DNA of 19,496 nt, taken from positions 1-19,496 of the forward strand of contig CAAGMR010000010.1 of NCBI GenBank assembly GCA_900771085.1, in the 5' to 3' direction. This DNA comes from Clostridia bacterium. GTDB lineage: Bacteria; Bacillota; Clostridia; Oscillospirales; Acutalibacteraceae. The position numbers and the translations under genes are program-made. Below are positions 14,319 through 19,496 of the stretch, piece after piece. Each line of letters opens with the position of its first letter. Position 1 is the stretch's first letter. The notes beneath the pieces were generated by a model. It saw nothing but the letters and a program-made list of their open reading frames with translations. It was not told the DNA's origin and made no database searches.

Positions 14319-15251
14319 ATGAGTTCATTTAAAGACTTAAGAATTGTTGACAACTTCTACCAGACATCGTCTTTCTTCCCGATGCCTACAGTATGTATCA
14401 GCACAGTAAATCCTGATGGTACACAGAACATCGGATCTTACTCTCTCGTTGCTCCATACTACATTGCAGGTAAAGACTACTATGCAATGCTTCTCCAGTG
14501 CCGCAACAATTCCAACACATGCCAGAACCTTCTCAGAACCGGTAAGTGTGCTCTTAACTTCATTACCGATGATAAGAAAGTATTCAAAGAAGCTGTTCGT
14601 CTCGGTTTCCCTGGTCCATCTTCTGACAAGATGCCTGACCTCAAGTGGAAACTTGAAAAGGGACAGGCAGGTCCTGACGATGCAGATCGTCCACTCGTAG
14701 TTAAGGATGCATTCCAGGTATTCGAGTGCACATGGGATTCTGCTCTTGAAGGCGCAGATAAATTTGAACCTGGCGAAATGGATGGCTACCCTGAACCATA
14801 CAATGATTTCAACGGTATCACATCTAAGTTTGGCGCACACTTTATCCTCAAGATTGACAAGATTCTCATGAAGGAGAAGTACTATAACGCTATCGTAAAC
14901 GGTGTTACAGCTAAGGACTTCCCACCTGTACCTGTTGACTACGGTTATCGTGATTCCACAAACTTCTGGTACACACCATGGCCTAAGTTCCAGAAGCCAC
15001 ATGCAGAACCAATTCCTGCTCCAAAGGAAATCGACATCGCATCTATCCGCTATGCTGCTGACCGTTGCGATCCTACAATCCACTTTACAGATGAAGCTCT
15101 TCAGACATTTGTAAAGGTTCCTCGTCCATTCCTCAAGACAGTTCTCATGGGCTGCGTTGACTGGGCTAAGGAAAATGGCGTAACTGAGATTACACCTGCT
15201 GAAGTTAAGATTATTAACGACAAGCGTAAAGAAGAGAAAGCAAAGAAATAA
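14319..15251 (+). CDS. Flavin reductase-like FMN-binding protein with C-terminal PCP_red-like tail
   Basis: 310-aa cytoplasmic protein. Residues about 5-195 match the flavin reductase-like/flavoredoxin fold: an N-terminal PMPTVCISTVNPDGTQNIGSYSL strand pair, then AMLLQCRNNSNTCQNLLRTGKCALNF, the region that contacts FMN in the family. The last about 55 residues (FTDEALQTFVKVPRPFLK, then DWAKENGVTEITPAEVK) resemble the small PCP_red domain at the end of protochlorophyllide reductase subunits and other redox proteins; I rate this as likely, not certain. Such flavoproteins shuttle electrons or reduce flavin for partner enzymes. Start ATG 14319 follows GAAAGGGG (14303-14310) at good spacing; the TTG at 14301 lies before that site. 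It is co-transcribed with the hydrolase 18 bases downstream. Codon use is as biased as in dnaK, suggesting high expression. Confidence 0.8.
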   Translation: MSSFKDLRIVDNFYQTSSFFPMPTVCISTVNPDGTQNIGSYSLVAPYYIAGKDYYAMLLQCRNNSNTCQNLLRTGKCALNFITDDKKVFKEAVRLGFPGPSSDKMPDLKWKLEKGQAGPDDADRPLVVKDAFQVFECTWDSALEGADKFEPGEMDGYPEPYNDFNGITSKFGAHFILKIDKILMKEKYYNAIVNGVTAKDFPPVPVDYGYRDSTNFWYTPWPKFQKPHAEPIPAPKEIDIASIRYAADRCDPTIHFTDEALQTFVKVPRPFLKTVLMGCVDWAKENGVTEITPAEVKIINDKRKEEKAKK

Positions 15252-15269
15252 TTTATAGGGGTGATTCCA

Positions 15270-16163
15270 ATGGCATGGGCAATTGAGCCAAGACCATTAA
15301 ACTTTGCAGATGGACAGCCATTTGCAAACAGTAAGTATTTTGAGTGTGGGGACTATAACATCCACTACAGAGTTGATGAACCAAAGTGTGCTGAAATCGG
15401 CAAAATCTTCATGGTTCATGGTTTCGGATGTAACACAGCATTCTTTGACGAACTTGTAGAGCAGTATACAGCTATGGGTTACTATGTTGTACGTGCCGAT
15501 CTTCCTGACTTCGGCTACTCAACAAGAGAAGAAAAGGGTATTGATTTTATCCCTGAAACAACTCTTATGCACAAGCTCATCGAACACATCAGTGCTCCGG
15601 AAGACAAGTGGGTTCTTCTCGGTCACTCAATGGGCGGTTCTGTTGTTCTTCAGATGGCAACAGAAGACGAGTCAAGACTTAAGGGCGTTATCCTTAACGC
15701 ACCTCTTCTCATGGCTAACGTTCCAGGCTTCGTTGGAAACCTTATGAAGGGTAAGCTTATCGGCAACGTTATGAATGTTGCACTCAAGTATCTTGCAGGT
15801 CACGATGCACTTGGCCCAATTATCATGTACCTCATGACATTTGCTCTTAAGTATTCAAAGGGCATCGACCCTGAGAGAGTTCTTGGCCCATTCAAGATTC
15901 AGAAGACAGGCACAGGTCTTGCTTTCATGACAGCTAAGACAAGCAAGCCATCAAAGGAAGCTATCCACAACATCAAGACTCCAATTCAGCTTGTTTGGGG
16001 CGGCATCGATATTTTCGTTCTCCCAACAGCAAGAAAGTCTCTTGAAAAGGCTCTTCCTGAATCTGCACAGGTTAAAATGCTCGTACTTGGTAACCACTGC
16101 CTTATCAATAACTTTGACAAGAAGGTTGCAAAGTGGGGACATGAATTCATGCAGGCCCTCTAA
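15270..16163 (+). CDS. Alpha/beta hydrolase, paralogue 1
   Basis: 297-aa cytoplasmic serine hydrolase of the alpha/beta fold. The oxyanion-hole segment is MVHGFGCNTAFF (about 48-59), the nucleophile elbow GHSMGG has Ser120, the acid is Asp247 in WGGIDIFVLP, and the base is His276 in GNHCLIN, a complete triad in canonical order. A cap of about 75 residues (LLMANVPGFVGN to FMTAKTSKP) would shape the substrate pocket. The N-terminal DGQPFANSKYFECGDYNIHYR block is shared with the paralogue downstream. Likely substrates are esters, lactones or amides, but none can be named. The ATG at 15270 follows TAGGGGTG (15256-15263); the GTG at 15261 is part of that site. It is the second gene of the unit with the flavoprotein and ends at a strong terminator. 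Confidence 0.88.
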   Translation: MAWAIEPRPLNFADGQPFANSKYFECGDYNIHYRVDEPKCAEIGKIFMVHGFGCNTAFFDELVEQYTAMGYYVVRADLPDFGYSTREEKGIDFIPETTLMHKLIEHISAPEDKWVLLGHSMGGSVVLQMATEDESRLKGVILNAPLLMANVPGFVGNLMKGKLIGNVMNVALKYLAGHDALGPIIMYLMTFALKYSKGIDPERVLGPFKIQKTGTGLAFMTAKTSKPSKEAIHNIKTPIQLVWGGIDIFVLPTARKSLEKALPESAQVKMLVLGNHCLINNFDKKVAKWGHEFMQAL

Positions 16164-16187
16164 TATCTGAATAGTTATTATTTTAAA

Positions 16188-16219
16188 GGACCGAAAGCGT
16201 TTGCTTTCGGTCCTTTTTT
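16188..16219 (+). terminator. Intrinsic terminator after hydrolase 1
   Basis: Perfect 11-bp stem GGACCGAAAGC (16188-16198) with GCTTTCGGTCC (16203-16213), loop GTTT, extended by AAA/TTT pairing and followed by T6. Confidence 0.95.
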
Positions 16220-16278
16220 ATTGTCATTTTTACATATAACACCGTCTGTTATTTGGCCATGTATACAAAATGCGACTA

Positions 16279-16300
16279 TTTTATGAACATGTTCATAAAA
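16279..16300 (+). promoter_or_regulatory. Operator-like palindrome 2 (GAAC-AT-GTTC core)
   Basis: Perfect 22-bp palindrome: TTTTATGAACA-TGTTCATAAAA. Core GAAC-NN-GTTC and A/T-tract flanks match palindrome 1, and the centre is again exactly 38.5 bp before the -10 box. It sits upstream of the monocistronic hydrolase 2 gene. Confidence 0.75.
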
Positions 16301-16324
16301 AACGTATAAATAATTGAAAACTTA

Positions 16325-16333
16325 TGTTAAAAT
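16325..16333 (+). promoter_or_regulatory. Extended -10 promoter of hydrolase 2
   Basis: TGT followed by TAAAAT (16328-16333), matching the upstream unit's TGT-TATCAT. The -35 region is poor (16305-16310, TATAAA), as in the first unit. Predicted transcription start is near 16340. Confidence 0.5.
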
Positions 16334-16342
16334 AGTCTTAAA

Positions 16343-16370
16343 CCGCTGTTAAAAAGTTAACAAGATGCGG
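16343..16370 (+). other. 5' UTR stem-loop of hydrolase 2 mRNA
   Basis: CCGC-TGTTAA (16343-16352), loop AAAG, then TTAACA (16357-16362), an AGAT bulge and GCGG (16367-16370). If transcription starts near 16340, the hairpin is at the very 5' end, a position known to stabilise mRNA. No other role is visible. Confidence 0.5.
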
Positions 16371-16399
16371 CAAGGAGATTTTGAAAGGGGAAATTTGCT

Positions 16400-17311
16400 A
16401 TGGCATTCCAGTTAAAAGTTGATCCGGTAAAACAGGTTTTTACAGATGGTCAACCATTTGCAAACAGTAAGTATTTTGAATATGGCGACTACCATATTCA
16501 CTACAGAGAAGACGCTCCTCAGGGAGAAGTTAAAGCAAAAGTCTTCATGATTCACGGCTTTGGCTGTAGCACTGCATTTTTCGATGAGCTGGTTGTAGAG
16601 TACAACAAGCGTGGATACTATGTTGTTCGTATCGATATTCCTGACTTTGGCTTTTCAACCAGAGAGACTAAGGGTATAAATTATGTTCCAACAGATACTC
16701 TTGTTCTCAAGACTCTTGATTATCTCAGCGATGGTCCTGATGACAAGTGGATTGTTTTAGGACACTCTATGGGTGGTTCTGTAGCTCTCCAGATTGCATC
16801 TGAAGATGATACCCATATCGCAGCAACTATCCTTAACTGCCCACTTCTTATGGCAAACATACCTTCATTTGTTGGCAAGCTTGTTATGACTAAGCCAATT
16901 ACATCATTCTTTGAAGGAGTTCTTCCTTACTTTGTGGGACATAACTCTCTTATGAAACTCCTCATGTACACAATGACAATTGACTTCAAATACTCAATGG
17001 GTATCGATGGCACAAGAGTTGGTGATCCTTTCAAACTTGAAAATACAGGTATCGGTCTTTGCTATATGACATCCGTTACCCGTACTCCTTCAAGAGAGGA
17101 AATCAAGAAGATAAAAGTTCCAATTCAGCTTGTTTGGGGCAGCAGAGACATTTTCGTAATGCCTGGTTCACGTCAGAAACTTGCTGATTGCCTTCCTCAG
17201 GATACAGACAGCCACCTTATGCTCAAGGGCGGCCACTGTCTCATCAACAACTATGCTCCTGAGACAGCAAATGTAGCAGATATATTCATTACAAATTCTG
17301 TTTTGAAGTAA
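16400..17311 (+). CDS. Alpha/beta hydrolase, paralogue 2
   Basis: 303-aa serine hydrolase of the alpha/beta fold, closely related to the one ending 236 bases upstream. Oxyanion segment MIHGFGCSTAFF, nucleophile Ser123 in GHSMGG, acid Asp250 in WGSRDIFVMP, base His279 in GGHCLINN: all triad residues are intact. The cap region (LLMANIPSFVGK to TSVTRTPSR) diverges more than the core, so the two paralogues may differ in substrate. ATG 16400 follows GAAAGGGG (16383-16390), the same ribosome binding site sequence as the flavoprotein gene. It has its own promoter, palindrome and terminator, hence a separate transcription unit of the same presumed regulon. Codon use is strongly biased, though a little less uniformly than in paralogue 1. 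Confidence 0.88.
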   Translation: MAFQLKVDPVKQVFTDGQPFANSKYFEYGDYHIHYREDAPQGEVKAKVFMIHGFGCSTAFFDELVVEYNKRGYYVVRIDIPDFGFSTRETKGINYVPTDTLVLKTLDYLSDGPDDKWIVLGHSMGGSVALQIASEDDTHIAATILNCPLLMANIPSFVGKLVMTKPITSFFEGVLPYFVGHNSLMKLLMYTMTIDFKYSMGIDGTRVGDPFKLENTGIGLCYMTSVTRTPSREEIKKIKVPIQLVWGSRDIFVMPGSRQKLADCLPQDTDSHLMLKGGHCLINNYAPETANVADIFITNSVLK

Positions 17312-17339
17312 TTTGCATTAATAGAAAATTTACAAAAAA

Positions 17340-17418
17340 TAAGAACGAACGGTCTTAATTACTCAGTCCGAATGGCAGATAACTGCCATTCGGACCGTTT
17401 TTTTAACCGTTCGTTCTT
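17340..17418. repeat. 13-bp inverted repeat flanking the terminator; quasi-palindromic left arm
   Basis: AAGAACGAACGGT (17341-17353) and its exact complement ACCGTTCGTTCTT (17406-17418) enclose the hydrolase 2 terminator. The left arm with its flank, TAAGAACGAACGGTCTTA (17340-17357), is itself an 18-bp palindrome with two mismatched pairs, as in many TetR-type operators. AACGGTC (17348-17354) can alternatively pair with GACCGTT (17393-17399). Role unknown: either paired operators or alternative RNA folding. Confidence 0.65.
17366..17404 (+). terminator. Intrinsic terminator of hydrolase 2
   Basis: Perfect 13-bp stem GTCCGAATGGCAG (17366-17378) with CTGCCATTCGGAC (17383-17395), loop ATAA, followed by CG and T7. 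Confidence 0.94.
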
Positions 17419-17474
17419 TTTTTATTTTTTGTCTTGATTTTAGCGTTAACATTGGCGTTGAAAGGAGGATAGCA

Positions 17475-17774
17475 ATGAAACAGATTTTTCTTACAGGACG
17501 TCTCGTCGCAGACCCGGAACTTCGTGAAGTGGGAGACTACAAGGCAAAATACGTTACCTTTGCAATAGCAAATAACGATAGTGGAAAAGATAACGTTGAA
17601 TTCTTCGATATACGATGCTGGGATAAGCTGGCAGAGTTCGTTGCCGGATACCTGAAGAAAGGGTCCAAGGTCATTGTTCAGGGTACTTTTGACAATGATA
17701 AATTTCAGGACTCTGAAGGAAAGAACAGGTATCACTTTTCAATCACTGCGAATCGAATAGAATTCGCAGGTTAA
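17475..17774 (+). CDS. Short single-stranded DNA-binding protein (SSB-like OB fold), tail-less
   Basis: 99-aa OB-fold protein that should bind single-stranded DNA. Family features are the N-terminal IFLTGRLVADPELRE, FAIANND, FFDIRCWDKLAEFVAGYLKKGSKVIVQG and the last strand YHFSITANRIEF. The protein stops right at the end of the OB domain. It lacks the disordered linker and acidic C-terminal tip by which replicative SSB recruits partner proteins. The housekeeping ssb normally lies between rpsF and rpsR, so this is probably a secondary paralogue. AAAGGAGG (17461-17468) precedes the ATG. No clear promoter was found between the upstream terminator and the gene. A hairpin over its 3' end (17746-17769) lacks a U-run, so transcription may continue into the adhesin leader. 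Confidence 0.85.
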   Translation: MKQIFLTGRLVADPELREVGDYKAKYVTFAIANNDSGKDNVEFFDIRCWDKLAEFVAGYLKKGSKVIVQGTFDNDKFQDSEGKNRYHFSITANRIEFAG

Positions 17775-17779
17775 TCATC

Positions 17780-17917
17780 AGAAAACGCTAAGGGGACCAG
17801 CTCTTAAACAGAACCATTAATAATCTTCTGATTAACCCCGATCAGTGAAAACCCAACACGAATACTGTATAAACACAAGGTTCTCTTGGCGTTTTTTAAG
17901 CCAAAAGAGGGATAATA
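17780..17917 (+). promoter_or_regulatory. Structured leader RNA of the adhesin gene, candidate cis-regulator
   Basis: Positions 17780-17798 can pair with 17879-17897 in an uninterrupted 19-bp helix (15 Watson-Crick, 4 G-U pairs) whose 3' strand runs into U6. It encloses about 80 nt with a TAATC-TTCT-GATTA hairpin (17821-17834) and a weak CAGT/ACTG stem (17843-17846, 17864-17867). Alternatively CTCTTGGC (17883-17890) pairs with GCCAA-AA-GAG (17900-17909, two-base bulge), covering the Shine-Dalgarno AGAGGG (17906-17911). Both cannot form together. I do not recognise a known riboswitch class. Confidence 0.5.
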
Positions 17918-19496
17918 ATGCTTAAAGAAAAAAGAACGTTAAAAAGAGCGATTACTTTAATCATTGCCATTGCCATGCTACTTTCAATGACTTTGAGTTT
18001 TCGCGCTTTTGCTGATGCCCAGACAGTGGATGTCTACATGACAAATATTCCAAGGGCTGATGACGCTCAGTACAACAATCCTAACTGGGGACATGGAGAA
18101 TTACATTTCCTCAACGGATGGACTTATCACAAAGAAAGCTATATGCCCGCTAAAGCTTTAAATTCTTATTATGGACAGGCTGTTTACTGTATTGAACCTT
18201 GCGGTAACCTTCACACGGGAAACAGCCTTTCAAGACAGCCGGATAATTATTTTTCCGCTCTGCCCTGGAACAGTCAGCTGAATGGCGACTGGCAGAGAAA
18301 ACTGATAGGGCTGGTGCTCAATGCCGGCTTCAACGGCAATGTGAATATGGATACATGGAAGACTCAGAATTATCAGGGCGAACAGGAACTTGCAAAATAC
18401 TGGGCGACCCAGGTGATTATCTGGGAAATAATAACCGGCCAGAGAGATGCTTATTTTAACTTTATTGATGCACACTCAGATGGCCTTGATAATGCCGCTG
18501 ACTATATGTCTGTCAACTGCCCGATTTTTTCGGAAACAGCAAAGTATTATGGCGAGATATCCTATGCAGTTTCAGAGGCTCTGAAACTGCCAAGTTTTAT
18601 GGCTGCGGTAGAAGACTGGGCAGGTATGTTGCCTCTGGAATATGATGCGACAGGTAAACGTTACATTCTGACACTGGAGGATACCAACAATGTCATTGGA
18701 AACTTCAACTACTCATCTGATTCAGGTGTGGAGTGCAAGGTTCGGGATAATATTCTGACTTTGACTTCTGATAAGCCGTTCGACATGACTACCATTTCTG
18801 CAACCAGAACGGTTGATTCTGCTTCTATGGTCGTATGGGGTGATGGTGTTTACAGCAAAGAGACATCCAGCCTTCAGGATGTCATTGCTTACGGATCAAA
18901 AGTATCTGAACCGCTGACAGCATACATGAAGGTATGGGCGCCGAAAATCAGCGGAAGCCTGACATTGACCAAGGTGGACGAAAAGTATCCGGACAACAAA
19001 CTTACAGGCGCTGAGTTTACAGTTTATGAAGACGTAGATGGCAACGGCAAATATGAAGCCGACAAGGATAAGAAATATGGCACCATTCCTGAGACAAAGG
19101 AAAAGGGTGTTTACAGACTGGATGATGTCCCTGCCGGTGACTATCTTGTAAAAGAGACGGTAACACCAAAAGGATATGTATCGGACAGCAACTATTATGC
19201 TGTATCCATAATTACTGACGGAGGGGAGTATAACATTTCAAACGATGCCTCCAGCCGCTGCTTTACAAACAGACAGGAGACCACTCAGTCAACGACCCAG
19301 TCAACGACCCAGTCAACAACCCAGAGCACGACTCAGTCAACGACTCAGAGCACAACTCAGAGCACGACCCAGTCAACAACCCAGTCAACAACCCAGTCAA
19401 CTACTCAATCAATGACGCAGTCAACGACCCAGTCAACAACCCAGAGCACGACTCAGTCAACGACTCAGAGCACAACTCAGAGCACGACCCAGTCAA
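17918..19496 (+). CDS. Secreted thioester-domain (TQXA) adhesin with SpaA/Cna-B domain, 3' truncated
   Basis: At least 526 residues; it runs off the window without a stop. A signal peptide (basic start MLKEKRTLKR, hydrophobic 11-27, likely cleavage after AFA32) targets it for export. The thioester domain (about 35-330) has Cys91 in YCIEP and Gln165 in TQVIIWEI; in the family these form an internal Cys-Gln thioester that bonds covalently to host or surface targets. A SpaA/Cna-B domain follows (about 345-450: SLTLTKVDEK, LTGAEFTVYED, GVYRLDDVPAGDYLVKET), with Lys351 or a near neighbour likely in the isopeptide bond. Residues 455-526 are (TTQS)n, a flexible, possibly glycosylated stalk. A sortase motif would lie beyond the window. 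AGAGGG (17906-17911) is the ribosome binding site. Codon use is weaker and less biased than in the hydrolases. Confidence 0.9.
   Translation, partial: MLKEKRTLKRAITLIIAIAMLLSMTLSFRAFADAQTVDVYMTNIPRADDAQYNNPNWGHGELHFLNGWTYHKESYMPAKALNSYYGQAVYCIEPCGNLHTGNSLSRQPDNYFSALPWNSQLNGDWQRKLIGLVLNAGFNGNVNMDTWKTQNYQGEQELAKYWATQVIIWEIITGQRDAYFNFIDAHSDGLDNAADYMSVNCPIFSETAKYYGEISYAVSEALKLPSFMAAVEDWAGMLPLEYDATGKRYILTLEDTNNVIGNFNYSSDSGVECKVRDNILTLTSDKPFDMTTISATRTVDSASMVVWGDGVYSKETSSLQDVIAYGSKVSEPLTAYMKVWAPKISGSLTLTKVDEKYPDNKLTGAEFTVYEDVDGNGKYEADKDKKYGTIPETKEKGVYRLDDVPAGDYLVKETVTPKGYVSDSNYYAVSIITDGGEYNISNDASSRCFTNRQETTQSTTQSTTQSTTQSTTQSTTQSTTQSTTQSTTQSTTQSTTQSMTQSTTQSTTQSTTQSTTQSTTQSTTQS
19280..19496 (+). repeat. 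12-bp tandem repeat encoding TTQS, with 120-bp higher-order unit
   Basis: Eighteen consecutive 12-bp units encode Thr-Thr-Gln-Ser, with one Thr-to-Met change in unit 12. Serine codons alternate between TCA and AGC in a pattern that recurs: 19298-19376 is identical to 19418-19496 (79 bp, period 120 bp = ten units). The second copy runs to the last base of the window. Confidence 0.97.

Noticed and set aside
14225..16300. LexA/DinR SOS boxes at the GAAC...GTTC palindromes
   Set aside because: The Gram-positive SOS box has four bases between GAAC and GTTC; both palindromes here have two.
17746..17769. Terminator at the 3' end of the SSB-like gene
   Set aside because: CTGCGAAT and ATTCGCAG form an 8-bp hairpin, but it lies within the coding sequence and no U-run follows.
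17780..17897. 6S RNA, c-di-GMP riboswitch or yybP-type riboswitch in the adhesin leader
   Set aside because: Too short for 6S RNA, and the conserved core sequences of these riboswitches are not present. Only a structural argument remains.
19280..19496. CRISPR-like array
   Set aside because: The units are contiguous 12-mers in one open reading frame with no spacers.

Overview
The window looks like chromosomal DNA from a Gram-positive anaerobe of the class Clostridia, most plausibly a gut or rumen Lachnospiraceae-type bacterium. This is inferred from an HrcA/CIRCE-controlled hrcA-grpE-dnaK-dnaJ operon, a SAM-I riboswitch in front of metK, an ECF-type riboflavin transporter S component, purine-rich Shine-Dalgarno sites, sigma-A-like promoters, and a thioester-domain surface adhesin with a SpaA/Cna-B domain. 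The first 20 bases match the 3' end of the Illumina TruSeq adapter, and the last bases lie in a repeat that duplicates itself, so the window is probably a whole contig with a technical left end and a repeat-limited right end.

Region 1 (1-3810): a 5'-truncated AlgJ/AlgX-like SGNH protein is followed by a low-molecular-weight tyrosine phosphatase. A bidirectional terminator separates these from a minus-strand operon of an XRE regulator and two half-size CHR (chromate-type) transporters. Back-to-back promoters drive that operon and a divergent HAD phosphatase. Region 2 (3811-6650, minus strand): metK with its SAM-I riboswitch and consensus promoter, a RibU-like riboflavin transporter subunit with an inverted repeat around its -10 box, and an orphan LytTR response regulator.

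Region 3 (6867-14200): a DUF6382-like gene leads into the heat-shock operon hrcA-grpE-dnaK-dnaJ-htpG. A perfect CIRCE lies just after the promoter and a second, degenerate CIRCE lies upstream over the stop codon of the preceding gene. htpG sits inside the operon, which ends at a clear terminator. HrcA represses the operon; GrpE, DnaK, DnaJ and HtpG form the folding machinery.

Region 4 (14200-17420): a flavin-reductase-like protein and two paralogous alpha/beta hydrolases lie in two transcription units. Each unit has a perfect AT-flanked palindrome with a GAAC-NN-GTTC core, and in both the palindrome centre is 38.5 bp upstream of an extended -10 box of the form TGTTAnnAT. This looks like one small regulon of unknown substrate under one missing regulator, and it is the best candidate here for an undescribed system.

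Region 5 (17420-19496): a short, tail-less SSB/OB-fold protein is followed by a leader that can form a 19-bp long-range helix mutually exclusive with a hairpin over the ribosome binding site. The leader precedes a secreted thioester (TQXA) adhesin with a SpaA/Cna-B domain and a TTQS tandem-repeat stalk that runs off the window. No rRNA, tRNA, CRISPR array or transposon was seen. No stretch of more than 300 bases lacks a gene.
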